Assembly: GCA_964418425.1 (NCBI GenBank)
Contig: CAYQLT010000001.1
Coordinates: 124,001-188,000 of the forward strand
Source: CAYQLT01 sp964418425
GTDB taxonomy: Bacteria; Bacillota; Limnochordia; Limnochordales; Geochordaceae
DNA: 64,000 nucleotides
Reading direction: 5' to 3'
Shown here: positions 32,745 through 42,138 of the stretch, one piece after another
Layout: every line of letters starts with the position of its first letter
How positions within the stretch are numbered: the stretch's first letter is position 1
Notes under the pieces: model-generated
The model's database searches: none
Told to the model about the DNA's origin: nothing
What the model saw: only the letters and a program-made list of their open reading frames with translations
Translations under genes and position numbers: made by a program

Positions 32745-33901
32745 GCGCTTCGGCGGACGCGTGCTTCGTGGTCCTTTACAGCGACCCCGCCGGGCGGGCC
32801 CGCATCGGGGAGCTTCGAACCCCTCACGGTACCGTTCCCACGCCCGTCTTCATGCCCGTGGGTACCCGGGCTGCGGTCAGGGGCGTGAGCCCGGACGAGC
32901 TGGAAGCGCTGGGCGTGCGCATCATCCTGGCCAACACCTACCATCTGATGCTGCGGCCGGGTCCGGAGCGCATCGAGGCGGCCGGCGGCTTGCACCGGTT
33001 CATGGGATGGCCCCACACGGTGCTGACGGACAGCGGCGGCTTTCAGGTGTTCAGCCTGGCGGAGCGGCGCACCGTCTGCGAGGACGGGATCGCCTTTCGG
33101 TCCCACCTGGACGGCTCCCTGCAATGGCTCACCCCCGAACGGGCCATCGCGGTGCAGTGGAGCCTGGGGTCAGACATCGCGATGGTGCTGGACGAGTGCG
33201 TGGGCTTTCCGGCCACGCGCGAGCAGGTCGGCGAGGCCGTAAGGCGAACTGCCCGGTGGGCCCGGGTGTGCCTGGGGGAGTTCCGGCGCCGGCAGGAGGC
33301 AAGCCCGCAGCATGCCGGACGGCTGTTGTTTGGCATCAACCAGGGAGGGGTGTACCACGACCTGCGTCAGGCCAGCCTGGAGGCGCTGGTGAAGCTCGAC
33401 TTCGACGGCCTTGCGGTCGGGGGGCTGAGTGTGGGAGAGCCCAAGGGGCTGATGTACGAGGTTCTGGATGCTCTGCAGCCGCAGCTCCCTGCCTCGCGGC
33501 CACGCTACGTGATGGGCGTGGGTTCTCCCGATATCCTGGTGGAGGCGGTCAACCTGGGATATGACATGTTCGATTCGGTCCTCCCGGCCCGCATGGCCCG
33601 GCACGGGACGGTGTGGACGTCGCAGGGGCGGCTCATCCTGCGGGACGCGCCCAACGCCTCCCGCTTCGAGCCCATCGATCCCGAATGCGACTGCTACACG
33701 TGCCGGCGCTTCACCCGGGCATACCTGCGCCACCTCTTCAAGGCAGGGGAGATCCTGGCGCTGAGGCTGGCCACCATCCACAACCTTCGCTTCATCATGC
33801 GGTTCATGGATCGGATCCGGCAGGCGGTGGTGCAGGGAAGGCTACCGGACCTGCTCCGGGAGGCCCGGGAACGCTACGCAACCACGGAAGGGAGCCGATG
33901 A
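32741..33901 (+). CDS. tgt: tRNA-guanine transglycosylase
   Basis: Exchanges guanine-34 of tRNAs for preQ1, the step before QueA. 386 residues. Catalytic and binding features: GVRIILANTYHLMLRPG, VLTDSGGFQVFSL (first catalytic Asp), GSDIAMVLDEC, FGINQGGVYHDLR, GLAVGGLSVGEP, PARMARHGT and the zinc site CDCYTCRRFTRAYLRHLF. ATG overlaps the queA stop by 4 bp; yajC begins 3 bp after its stop. Confidence 0.97.
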   Translation: MSASADACFVVLYSDPAGRARIGELRTPHGTVPTPVFMPVGTRAAVRGVSPDELEALGVRIILANTYHLMLRPGPERIEAAGGLHRFMGWPHTVLTDSGGFQVFSLAERRTVCEDGIAFRSHLDGSLQWLTPERAIAVQWSLGSDIAMVLDECVGFPATREQVGEAVRRTARWARVCLGEFRRRQEASPQHAGRLLFGINQGGVYHDLRQASLEALVKLDFDGLAVGGLSVGEPKGLMYEVLDALQPQLPASRPRYVMGVGSPDILVEAVNLGYDMFDSVLPARMARHGTVWTSQGRLILRDAPNASRFEPIDPECDCYTCRRFTRAYLRHLFKAGEILALRLATIHNLRFIMRFMDRIRQAVVQGRLPDLLREARERYATTEGSR

Positions 33902-33904
33902 CGG

Positions 33905-34219
33905 TTGGGCTGGACGTACCTCGCCGCGGCCCCGGCGGACCAGCCGGGGGGAAGCATGCTCTCCCTGATCCTCATCCTGGTGGTGCCGTTCGTCATCTTC
34001 TACCTGCTCTTGTGGCGCCCGCAGCAACAACAGCAAAGGCGGCGGGAGCAGATGCTGCGGGCGCTCAAGAAGGGTGACCGGGTGGTCACCGTAGGCGGCA
34101 TTCACGGCGAGATCACGGCCATCAAGGACGACACCCTCACGGTTCGCATCGCGGACAAAGTGGAGGTGCGGATGAACCGGTCGGGGGTAAGCTACGTGAA
34201 GGGTAAAGAAGAGGCGTGA
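33905..34219 (+). CDS. yajC: Preprotein translocase subunit YajC
   Basis: Small single-span partner of SecDF, 104 residues. Membrane helix LSLILILVVPFVIFYLLLWRPQQQQQRRREQ followed by the cytoplasmic KKGDRVVTVGGIHGEITAIKDDTLTVRI fold typical of YajC. TTG 33905 follows GGAAGGGAG at 10 nt; an internal ATG at 33956 behind GGGGGAAG is an alternative that removes 17 residues before the helix. In the tgt operon, upstream of secD. Confidence 0.92.
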   Translation: MGWTYLAAAPADQPGGSMLSLILILVVPFVIFYLLLWRPQQQQQRRREQMLRALKKGDRVVTVGGIHGEITAIKDDTLTVRIADKVEVRMNRSGVSYVKGKEEA

Positions 34220-34238
34220 GCGGGGGGAGCGCTGGCAG

Positions 34239-34937
34239 GTGAACACCGATCCGGGGGCCCCCGATCGCGCGACGCAGCGGGTCACCCTGGAGCAGGTACG
34301 CGCCCATCCCCTGGTTGCGGCCTTCATCCGGGCCTCCAACGAGCACCTTGCGGCGCAGGGGTACACGGAGCACGGGTTTCGTCACGCCGAGCTGGTGGCT
34401 CGGGTGGGCTACAACATCCTCACGCACCTCAATCGCCCGAAACGGGAGGCGGAGCTGGCCGAGATCGCGGGCTACACGCACGACATCGGAAACGCCGTAG
34501 CCCGCCAGGCCCACGGCCAGATCGGTGCCGTCTTGATGGTGCGGGTGCTGCAGGAGCTGGGGATGGATCCCCATGAGGTGGCCGTCGTGGCGGGAGCCAT
34601 CGGCAACCACGAGGAGCAGGTAGGCCAGCCCGTGAACCCGGTCTCGGCCGCCCTCATCCTGGCCGACAAGAGCGACGTCCACCGAACGCGGGTCCAAAAC
34701 CCCGATCCGGCTCGCTTTGACATCCACGACCGGGTGAACTACGCGGCGCAGCGCTCGTTCATGCGCATCGATGCGCAAGAGGGGACGGCACGGCTGGAGC
34801 TTACCGTGGATCCCGCCACCTGTCCCTTGATGGAGTACTTCGAAATCTTTCTCAGCAGGATGCTGATGTGCCGGCGGGCAGCGGAGTTTTTAGGGCTGCG
34901 GTTCCGCCTGGAGATCAACGGGATCGCCTTCCTGTAG
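34239..34937 (+). CDS. HD-domain phosphohydrolase family protein
   Basis: 232-residue soluble protein with an HD domain: GFRHAELVARVGYNIL supplies the first His, YTHDIGNA the HD dyad, and AGAIGNHEEQ plus ALILADKSDVHRTRV the later residues. The C-terminal half (ELTVDPATCPLMEYFEIFLSRMLMCRRAAEFLGLRFRLEINGIAFL) is a compact extra domain. The substrate is not known; nucleotide or (p)ppGpp-like hydrolysis are possibilities. GTG 34239 behind GGGGGGAG. It sits between yajC and secD, a place where I recall related HD proteins in other Bacillota. Confidence 0.8.
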   Translation: MNTDPGAPDRATQRVTLEQVRAHPLVAAFIRASNEHLAAQGYTEHGFRHAELVARVGYNILTHLNRPKREAELAEIAGYTHDIGNAVARQAHGQIGAVLMVRVLQELGMDPHEVAVVAGAIGNHEEQVGQPVNPVSAALILADKSDVHRTRVQNPDPARFDIHDRVNYAAQRSFMRIDAQEGTARLELTVDPATCPLMEYFEIFLSRMLMCRRAAEFLGLRFRLEINGIAFL

Positions 34938-35067
34938 GGCGGCGGGACGGGGCGGCTCGCAGCCGTCGGGCGGGCGGGCCGGAGCATCGCCAGCGTGCCG
35001 GCCGACGAAAAGAAGGCCGACCTCGTGGTCTTGAGGGGAGTGGGGCCCCGGTAACCCGAACAGCGGT

Positions 35068-35096
35068 TTGACAGCCTGGCAGGTGGCTCCTATAAT
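35068..35096 (+). promoter_or_regulatory. Perfect consensus sigma-A promoter for secDF
   Basis: TTGACA (35068-35073), 17-bp spacer, TATAAT (35091-35096): both hexamers match consensus exactly. It lies 63 bp before the secD GTG and shows secDF can be transcribed apart from the queA-yajC operon. Confidence 0.92.
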
Positions 35097-35158
35097 AGCC
35101 GCTGTGCTTGTGCGGCCTCGTGTGCGGCCGTGATCGAGCGGCAGGGGGAGACCAGCGG

Positions 35159-36373
35159 GTGATTCGTGCCACTTGGTGGCGGATGTTGCTCATCCTGGGT
35201 GTCGTGGCCGTGTCGGCCTGGTTGCTGTGGACGCGGGAGCTGCGCCTGGGATTGGACCTGAAGGGCGGCACTCACATCGTGTTGCAGGCGAAGCCCACCC
35301 CGCAGGCCCCCGTCAACGATGAGACCATGCAGCGGGCCCTGGCCGTGGTGCAGCGGCGTGTCAACGGTCTGGGGGTCGCGGAGCCCGTGGTCCAGCGCCA
35401 GGGCCACGACCGGATCATCGTCGACCTGCCGGGCGTGGATCCCGAGCAGGCGGTGCGCACCATCGGGAAGACGGCGCTGCTGGAGTTCATCAGCCCTGAA
35501 GGGCGCACCGAGCTGACCGGCGCCGACCTGGTACAGGCCAGCCTGAGCCGCGACGAGCTGGGAGCGCCGGCGGTGGCGCTGCAGTTCAGCGCGGACGGGG
35601 CGCGCCGCTTCGAGGAGATGACCCGAAAATACCTGGGCCTGCCCATCCGCATCGTCCTGGACGGGGAAGAGCTGTCGGCTCCTGTGGTGCGCTCCGTGAT
35701 CACCGGGGGACGGGCCCAGATCGAGGGCCGCTTCACCATGGACGAGGCGAAGCGCCTGGTGGTGCTGCTCAACGCCGGCGCCCTGCCGGTGCCCCTGGAG
35801 GTGCAGCAGGAGCAGGACGTAGGTCCCACCCTGGGCCGCCAGTCCATCGACCGCAGCCTCCGGGCGGGGGTGGTCGGGGTGGCGGCGGTGCTGTTGTACA
35901 TGCTCCTTTACTACCGGCTGCCCGGAGGCCTGGCAGACGTGGCGCTGGGCCTGTATCTGCTGGTCGTGCTGGGGCTTTTGGCCGGGCTGTCGGCGACTCT
36001 CACCCTGCCGGGCATCGCGGGGTTCCTGCTCTCTGCAGGGATGGCGGTGGATGGCAACGTCATCATCTTTGAGCGGATCCGGGAGGAACTGGCCAGTGGC
36101 AAGCGGCCCCGGGCTGCCATTCAGGCGGGTTTTTCCGGCTCGCTGCGCACCATCTTCGACAGCAACGTGACCACCCTCATCGCCGCTGCGGCGCTGTTTT
36201 ACTTCGGCACCGGCCCCATCCGCGGATTTGCGGTGACGTTGAGCGTCGGCATTCTGGTGAGCATGTTCACGGCGGTGGTGGTCACCCGGTTGCTCCTGGA
36301 GGCCCTGGTCAGCTGGGATCCCGACCGGGCAGCGCGCTATCTGCTGCCCAGAGGGGTGGCGCAGCGGTCATGA
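35159..36373 (+). CDS. secD: Protein translocase subunit SecD
   Basis: Proton-motive-force-driven Sec accessory subunit with six membrane helices, 404 residues. N-terminal helix (WWRMLLILGVVAVSAWLLW), LGLDLKGGTHIVL, periplasmic P1 domain with RVNGLGVAEPVVQRQGHDRIIVDLPGV, then NAGALPVPLEVQQEQDVGPTLGRQSIDRSL and the conserved GMAVDGNVIIFERIREEL (the functional Asp) and FDSNVTTLIAA. GTG 35159 is 8 nt after GGGGGAG. Overlaps secF by ATGA. Confidence 0.96.
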   Translation: MIRATWWRMLLILGVVAVSAWLLWTRELRLGLDLKGGTHIVLQAKPTPQAPVNDETMQRALAVVQRRVNGLGVAEPVVQRQGHDRIIVDLPGVDPEQAVRTIGKTALLEFISPEGRTELTGADLVQASLSRDELGAPAVALQFSADGARRFEEMTRKYLGLPIRIVLDGEELSAPVVRSVITGGRAQIEGRFTMDEAKRLVVLLNAGALPVPLEVQQEQDVGPTLGRQSIDRSLRAGVVGVAAVLLYMLLYYRLPGGLADVALGLYLLVVLGLLAGLSATLTLPGIAGFLLSAGMAVDGNVIIFERIREELASGKRPRAAIQAGFSGSLRTIFDSNVTTLIAAAALFYFGTGPIRGFAVTLSVGILVSMFTAVVVTRLLLEALVSWDPDRAARYLLPRGVAQRS

Positions 36374-37329
36374 AGGCGGTGGCGGCCCGGGATCCGGCCG
36401 TGCCCGTTCGGACTTCCCGCAGGGTTTACAACGTTATGCGTTACCGGGCCCTGTACCTGGCGTGGACTGCCCTGGTGCTGGCCATGGCGGCCCTGGCGGT
36501 GGCGGTTCGGGGTTTTAACCTGGGGATCGACTTCACGGGAGGCGCATTGTTGGAGCGTACCTTTCCCCGTCCGGTCACCGCCCAGGAGGTGCGCAGCGTT
36601 CTCACATCCCCACCTCTGGCCGACCTGCGGCTGGGCGGCTCGGTGGTTCAGCCATCGGGGGACGGCCGGACGGTGCTGATCCGGACCGCGCCGCTGCCCC
36701 GGGAGGGCATCGAGCGCGTGGATCGGGAGCTGGAGCGGGCGTTCGGAAGCCCGGTAGCCGGGTTGAGCCGGACCGACGTGGTGGGTCCGGCCATCGGCCG
36801 GGAGTTGGTGCAACAGGCACTTCTGGCCATTGTGGCGGCGGTGGGTGGCATCCTGGTCTACGTGACGATGCGCTTCGAGTACCGTTTCGGTCTGGCGGCC
36901 ATCCTCGCGCTGCTGCATGACGTCTTGGTGGTGCTCGCGCTGTTCGCGCTGGCGCGCCTGGAGGTCAACGTCGCGTCGGTGGCGGCCGTGCTGACCGTGC
37001 TGGGGTACTCGGTCAACGATACCATCGTGGTCTTCGACAGGGTGCGGGAGAAGCTGAACCGCTCGGGGCGCCACCCGGACTACGAGCGGCTGGCCGATGA
37101 GGCCATCACCGAAACGTTGCCCCGCTCCATCAACACCTCCGGCACCACCCTGGTGGTCATCCTGGCCCTGCTGATACTGGGGGGTGCCACCATCCGCGAC
37201 TTCATGCTGGCGCTTTTCGTCGGCATCGCGTCGGGCACCTACTCCTCCATCTTCGTGGCCAGCGCCTTCTGGGTGACCTGGCGCAGCCACGAGGCGCGGC
37301 GACGGGCAGCCGCCCGAGCCGACGCGTGA
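36370..37329 (+). CDS. secF: Protein translocase subunit SecF
   Basis: Partner of SecD, 319 residues, six membrane helices. Signatures: GFNLGIDFTGGALLE, VVGPAIGRELVQQALLAIV, FEYRFGLAAILALLHDV, VLTVLGYSVNDTIVVFDRVREKL, and SINTSGTTLVVILALLILGG. It starts 4 bp inside secD and is certainly cotranscribed. Confidence 0.96.
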   Translation: MKAVAARDPAVPVRTSRRVYNVMRYRALYLAWTALVLAMAALAVAVRGFNLGIDFTGGALLERTFPRPVTAQEVRSVLTSPPLADLRLGGSVVQPSGDGRTVLIRTAPLPREGIERVDRELERAFGSPVAGLSRTDVVGPAIGRELVQQALLAIVAAVGGILVYVTMRFEYRFGLAAILALLHDVLVVLALFALARLEVNVASVAAVLTVLGYSVNDTIVVFDRVREKLNRSGRHPDYERLADEAITETLPRSINTSGTTLVVILALLILGGATIRDFMLALFVGIASGTYSSIFVASAFWVTWRSHEARRRAAARADA

Positions 37330-37350
37330 GGCCGGAGGGCGGCGCCCGGG

Positions 37351-39051
37351 GTGTCATCTGGCGGCGCCCTCCCCGGTGAGCCCGGCGTCCACTTGCCGTC
37401 GCTGGCCCGGACGGCTCGCCACCTGAGGCGTTACCGGGAAGTGGCCGAGGTGCTGGTGCGCCACGGCCTGGGGGTGCTGCTGGGCACGGCCGACCTGGCC
37501 CACCTGGTGCCACGACGGATGCGGGGGCGGCTTCAGGAAGGTCCGGTCGTGCCGGTTCACCTGCGCCGGGCTCTGGAGGAGCTGGGGGCCACCTTTATCA
37601 AGCTGGGGCAGGTGCTGAGCCTGCGGGCGGATCTCCTGCCCGGGGAGTTCGTCCACGAACTCGCCCGCCTGCAGGACCAGGTGCCGCCGGGCCCTTTTGC
37701 CGAAAGCCGTCGCATCATCGAGAGCGAGCTGGGAGCCCCCCTGGATCGGCTCTTTGCCTTCGTGGAGCCCAAACCCCTCGCGGCTGCCTCTCTGAGCCAG
37801 GTCTATGCGGCCTTGCTCCCCTCGGGGCAACCCGTGGTGCTCAAGGTGCTGCGCCCGGGAGTGGAGCAGCAGGTGGCCACGGACCTGGAGATTCTGGAGC
37901 AGATGGCCCGGCTGCTGCGGGAGCGCCTGGCCGGGCTTCAGGTGGACCCGGTGGCGCTGGTGCAGGAGTTCGCCCGGGTGATGCGCCGGGAGCTGGACCT
38001 GCGGGCCGAGGCAAGGCATATCCAGCGCTTCCGGCGCAATTTCCGCGGTGACCGACGGATTCACATTCCTCGGGTGTACGAGCACCTCACCACGGCTCGG
38101 GTTCTGACCATGGAGCGCTTGAGGGGCGTAAAGGTGACCGACCTGGCCGCCCTGGACCGCCTGGGGGTGGACCGGCGCCGACTGGCCCGGACGGGGGCAC
38201 GGCTTTTTCTGAAGATGGTCATGGAGGACCGGTTCTTTCATGGAGATCCCCATCCCGGCAATCTTCTGGTGGAGCCGGATGGACGGCTCGCCGTCCTCGA
38301 CTACGGCATGGTGGGCACCCTGGCGGCCGAAACCGCGGAGCACCTGATCAGCACCTTCGTCGCGGTGGTTCGCCGGGATCCCCGGGCGGCCGTGCGGGGC
38401 ATGGAGCGCATGGGGATCGTCCCGCCGGGCTGCGACCGGGAAAGCCTGCGCCGGGATCTGGGAGAGATCATCGAACAACACTACGGCCGGCCGCTGGCCG
38501 AGCTCACCCTGCGGGAGCTGGTGGACGACGCCCTGGGGGTCGTGCGCCGGCACCGGCTCGTGTTGCCTTCCGAGCTGTTGGTGCTGGCCCGGGCGCTGGT
38601 GCTCCTGGACGGACTGGGGCGGCAGTTGGATCCCGCCTTCAACCCCCTGGAGGTGGCCATGCCGTACGCGCGGCGCCTGCTCGCCTCCCGGCTCCACCCC
38701 AGGGCCACGCTGCAACGGCTGCGCTCCCAGTGGGTGGATGCCTGGGAGATGGCTCGCGCGCTTCCCGCAAGGGCCGACCGCCTTTTGGGGGAATTGGAAT
38801 CGGGGCGGCTGGCCGTGGGATTTCGCTTGGTGGAAGCGGAGCGCCAGATCCGGCGTTTGGAGCGCTCGGCCAACCGGGTCGCGCTGGCGCTTCTGGCGGC
38901 CGGGCTGAGCGTGACGGGGGCCCTGCTGTGGTTGGCCCCGGTGCAGCCCCGGGTGCCTGGATGGGCGGCGATGGCCTTCCTGGCCTCGGGAAGCGGCGTG
39001 ATCCTGACCGTGTTGCTGATCTGGGGCATCTGGCGGTCGGGTCGGCTTTAA
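37351..39051 (+). CDS. ABC1/UbiB (AarF) family atypical kinase
   Basis: Membrane-associated ABC1/ADCK-type ATPase or kinase, 566 residues. The KxGQ motif is TFIKLGQVLSLRADLLPGEF, the Ala-rich loop replacing the P-loop is LAAASLSQVYAA, the catalytic Lys strand is PVVLKVLRPG, and the catalytic loop and metal site are FHGDPHPGNLLV and VLDYGMVG. Two hydrophobic helices at the C-terminus. In other bacteria the family supports quinone (ubiquinone) synthesis; the target here is unknown, as no quinone gene is near. GTG start 21 bp after secF. Confidence 0.9.
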   Translation: MSSGGALPGEPGVHLPSLARTARHLRRYREVAEVLVRHGLGVLLGTADLAHLVPRRMRGRLQEGPVVPVHLRRALEELGATFIKLGQVLSLRADLLPGEFVHELARLQDQVPPGPFAESRRIIESELGAPLDRLFAFVEPKPLAAASLSQVYAALLPSGQPVVLKVLRPGVEQQVATDLEILEQMARLLRERLAGLQVDPVALVQEFARVMRRELDLRAEARHIQRFRRNFRGDRRIHIPRVYEHLTTARVLTMERLRGVKVTDLAALDRLGVDRRRLARTGARLFLKMVMEDRFFHGDPHPGNLLVEPDGRLAVLDYGMVGTLAAETAEHLISTFVAVVRRDPRAAVRGMERMGIVPPGCDRESLRRDLGEIIEQHYGRPLAELTLRELVDDALGVVRRHRLVLPSELLVLARALVLLDGLGRQLDPAFNPLEVAMPYARRLLASRLHPRATLQRLRSQWVDAWEMARALPARADRLLGELESGRLAVGFRLVEAERQIRRLERSANRVALALLAAGLSVTGALLWLAPVQPRVPGWAAMAFLASGSGVILTVLLIWGIWRSGRL

Positions 39052-39068
39052 TTGGGGAGGTGAGGCCC

Positions 39069-39470
39069 GTGACCATCGCCTTCGTGGGAGCGTTGCTCTT
39101 GGTGCTCATCCTCGCCGCCTTCGCCCTCCAAAACAGCGCCCCGGTCAACGTTCAGTTCCTGGCGTGGTCGTGGCAGTGGGATGTCGGGCGGGTCATCGCG
39201 GCCGCGGCGGTTACGGGCGCCCTGGTGGGCCTGCTCGTGGTGGGGCTGGACGATCTGCGGTTGCGCCTGCGGCTGCGCCAGGCCAACCGGCGGGCCGCAC
39301 GGCTGGAAGGTCGCCTTGCCAGCGTGGAAGGCGAGCGGGACCGGCTCGCGCAGCGCCTGGAGGCGCTGGAAGGTTCGGCAGCCCGGGAGGCGGCGGCCCA
39401 TGCAGCAGATGGCCCGCAGCCCCGGGCAATGAACAGGGAAGACTGTTCCACCCCGCCGGCCTCTGCGTAA
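39069..39470 (+). CDS. LapA-domain (DUF1049) membrane protein
   Basis: 133-residue protein with two membrane helices (IAFVGALLLVLILAAFALQNSAPVNVQFLAWSWQWDVGRVIAAAAVTGALVGLLVVGL), the pattern of the LapA domain with its QNxxPVxVxFLxW loop, followed by a coiled-coil of about 55 residues rich in Arg, Leu and Glu. GTG 39069 lies 8 nt after GGGGAGG. Role in this lineage is unknown; the domain name comes from E. coli LPS assembly and does not imply an outer membrane. It leads into recJ. Confidence 0.8.
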   Translation: MTIAFVGALLLVLILAAFALQNSAPVNVQFLAWSWQWDVGRVIAAAAVTGALVGLLVVGLDDLRLRLRLRQANRRAARLEGRLASVEGERDRLAQRLEALEGSAAREAAAHAADGPQPRAMNREDCSTPPASA

Positions 39471-39477
39471 ACCCGCC

Positions 39478-42138
39478 ATGAACGCTGCACGTTGGGAAAG
39501 CCCGCCCGACCGCCCGGACGCTCAGGTACTGGCTGCCCGTCTGGGCCTGCATCCCCTGATGGGGCGCATGCTCGTCAACCGGGGCCTGGATGATCTGCCG
39601 GCCGCCCTGGAGTTCCTGCGTCCCGGGCCCGCTCCCGATCCCTGGCAGATGCGGGGTGTCAGGGAGGCCGCCTGGCGGATCTGGCAGGCGGTACGGCGCC
39701 GGGAGCCGGTGGTGGTCTACGGAGATTACGATGCCGACGGGCTGTGTTCCACCGCCATTCTCCTGCGGGCGCTTCGGCGGCTTGGGGCCGTCGTCCATCC
39801 CTTCATCCCCCACCGCCTCTCCCTGGGCTACGGGCTGCACCGGGAGGTGCTGCTGGAGATGGCCGAGCGGGGCATCCGGCTGGTGGTGGCCGTGGACTGC
39901 GGTCTGACAGCCGTCTCGGCCGTCCAGCAGGCGAAGAGGCGGGGGCTGGACGTGGTGGTGGTGGACCATCATGAGCCTGCCCGCCGGTTGCCGCCGGCTG
40001 CGGCCATCGTCGCCGCCCATCGGCTGACGGCGTGGCCCGGGGGGCCCCAGATGAGCGCCGCCGGCCTGGCCTACCACACGGCCCGCGCCTTGCTGGAGCT
40101 CGGGGGCGCAAGCGGGGAGGACCCGGAGCTCCTTCAGCTTGCGGCCGCGGGAACCATTGCCGACGTGGTCAGCCTCATCGGGGAAAACCGCCGGCTGGTG
40201 CGGGAGGGGCTGGCTGCCCTGCGGGCCGCGCCCCTGCCGGGCTTTGCCGCCCTGGGACAGGTGGCCGGCCTGGACCTGGCGTCCGCCGACACCTACCACG
40301 TGGCCTTTGTGCTGGCCCCGCGCCTGAATGCGGCGGGGCGGGTGGACGATGCCCTGGTCGGCCTGGAGCTTCTGCTGGCCGGCTCTGTGGAACAGGCCAT
40401 GGAGGCCGCCCGTCGCCTGGAGGCCGCCAACCGCCTGCGGCAGTCCACCGAGGCGGCGGTTTTAGAGCAGGCCATGGGGGCGGCCCGACAGTCGGTGCAG
40501 GCGCGCGACCCGCCGGTGCTGGTGGTGGTGGGAGAGGGCTGGCACCCGGGCGTGATCGGCGTGGTGGCGGCACGACTGGTCTCGGCCTTCTTCCGGCCGG
40601 CCGTGGTGGTCTCCGTAGAGGGCGACCAGGCCAGGGGTTCGGCCCGCAGCGTGGCGGGGGTGGACATCTACGAGGCGCTGTCCGAATGCGCCCACCTGTT
40701 CTCCCGCTTCGGGGGCCACCCCATGGCGGCCGGCTTCTCCCTGGAGCGGGATGCGGTGGCGGGCCTGGCAGGGCTGCTGGAGGCGGCGGTGGCCCGGCGT
40801 TTTCGGGGGCCGTTCGTGCCCGTGGTGCGTCTGGACGGCTGGGTGCGCCTTGGCGAACTCCACGATGACCTGGCATCCCAGCTGGGCCTGCTGGAACCGC
40901 ACGGGGAGGGCAACCCTCGACCCGTGCTGGCCGCAGCCGGGCTGGAACTGATGGAACTGCGGACGGTGGGTGCCGACGGGCGCCACCTCAGGCTGTCGGT
41001 GCGGGAACCTTCGTCGGGGGCGGAGCGGGGGGCGGTGGCCTTTGGTAAGGCGGAGGCGTGGGCCGCCGACCTGAGTCGCCTGGTGGGGCAGGGTCGCATC
41101 GACGTGGCCTTCATCCCCCAAAAGGGGCGCTTCGGAGGGCTGGAGCTGCAGGTGGTGGACGTGCGCCCGGCTGCCGAAGTGGGTGCGGTGACGCTTGGGG
41201 TAAGCTTCGGCCTCCGAACGCCGTCGACCGGCGCAAGCCGCGTCGTCCGGGTTGGCGCGCCGCCCGCGGGGTCCAGAGAGCTGGCGGTGGTGGACGTTCG
41301 GGGGCTGGCGGACGGGGGGGCGCAGGCGCTGGCCGGATGGCTGCAGGAACATGCGGCGCGGGTACCGCCGTCCGCCTTCTCCGTGGTGGTGGCGGTGCGA
41401 GGGCCACATCGGGCCGTGGAGCTGAGCGCAGCTCTGGCCTGGAGCCGGCCGGATGGGGCGCTTCGCAGCGCATGGGGAGACCGGGAGCTTCTGGCGGCTC
41501 CCACGGCCGGCAGCGCGACCCTGTTCGAGGAGTCGTGGGTACTGGTTTCGTGGGATCCGTGGGTGCTGTCGGCGTGTCGGCACTCGGCCCGAACGGTGGT
41601 CTTCTGGGAGCTGCCGGACCTGCCCCAGGCCTGGGCGCAGGCAGCCCATGGCGCCGCCGTGCGCGAGGTGGTGCTGGCCTACGGGAGCGCGCCGGCGGGG
41701 GGTGCGGGCCGACCGGAGCGGGGGAAAACCGGCCTGGGCGTGGAAGAGCTGCGCCGGATCTACCGGTGGCTTGCGGCCCACGTGCGACTGGCGGGCCCCC
41801 GTCTTCCTCCGGCGACGCAGCTGGCCTCGGCTCTGGCGATGCTGGACCCCGAGGTGGGCATGCCCGAGCCGCAGGAGCTGGAGGCCGCCCTGCGGATCTT
41901 CGAAGAGCTGGGGGTGGCTGAGGGCGAACCCGGGGGAGCGGGGTGGAGGTGGAAGGGTGTTGCGGCCGGAACCAAGCTCGACTTGACGCGTTCTCCGCTC
42001 TATAATGAGGTTACCAGGGAACGCGCGTACTGGGGGCAATACGTGCGGCGGGCAGTGGAGCTGCCGGCGCGGCAGGTATGGCTCGACTGGGTGCAGGGCG
42101 CCATCTCCACGGAAAAGAGGCCACAGGCATGGATTTGA
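39478..42138 (+). CDS. recJ: Single-stranded-DNA-specific exonuclease RecJ
   Basis: 5'-3' ssDNA exonuclease of recombination and mismatch repair, 886 residues. DHH phosphoesterase motifs: VVVYGDYDADGLCST, VVVDHHEPA, AAAGTIADVV and the DHHA1 motif FSRFGGHPMAAGFSL, plus RGSARSVAGVDIYEAL; then the OB fold. A C-terminal extension of about 330 residues is less conserved, as in Gram-positive YrvE-type RecJ. ATG 39478 is 7 bp after the LapA gene; the stop overlaps apt by 10 bp. Confidence 0.95.
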   Translation: MNAARWESPPDRPDAQVLAARLGLHPLMGRMLVNRGLDDLPAALEFLRPGPAPDPWQMRGVREAAWRIWQAVRRREPVVVYGDYDADGLCSTAILLRALRRLGAVVHPFIPHRLSLGYGLHREVLLEMAERGIRLVVAVDCGLTAVSAVQQAKRRGLDVVVVDHHEPARRLPPAAAIVAAHRLTAWPGGPQMSAAGLAYHTARALLELGGASGEDPELLQLAAAGTIADVVSLIGENRRLVREGLAALRAAPLPGFAALGQVAGLDLASADTYHVAFVLAPRLNAAGRVDDALVGLELLLAGSVEQAMEAARRLEAANRLRQSTEAAVLEQAMGAARQSVQARDPPVLVVVGEGWHPGVIGVVAARLVSAFFRPAVVVSVEGDQARGSARSVAGVDIYEALSECAHLFSRFGGHPMAAGFSLERDAVAGLAGLLEAAVARRFRGPFVPVVRLDGWVRLGELHDDLASQLGLLEPHGEGNPRPVLAAAGLELMELRTVGADGRHLRLSVREPSSGAERGAVAFGKAEAWAADLSRLVGQGRIDVAFIPQKGRFGGLELQVVDVRPAAEVGAVTLGVSFGLRTPSTGASRVVRVGAPPAGSRELAVVDVRGLADGGAQALAGWLQEHAARVPPSAFSVVVAVRGPHRAVELSAALAWSRPDGALRSAWGDRELLAAPTAGSATLFEESWVLVSWDPWVLSACRHSARTVVFWELPDLPQAWAQAAHGAAVREVVLAYGSAPAGGAGRPERGKTGLGVEELRRIYRWLAAHVRLAGPRLPPATQLASALAMLDPEVGMPEPQELEAALRIFEELGVAEGEPGGAGWRWKGVAAGTKLDLTRSPLYNEVTRERAYWGQYVRRAVELPARQVWLDWVQGAISTEKRPQAWI

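Noticed and set aside
34220..35158. scfA/scfB (SCIFF peptide system) that often sits before secD in Clostridia
   Set aside because: No six-cysteine peptide or radical SAM maturase is encoded here.
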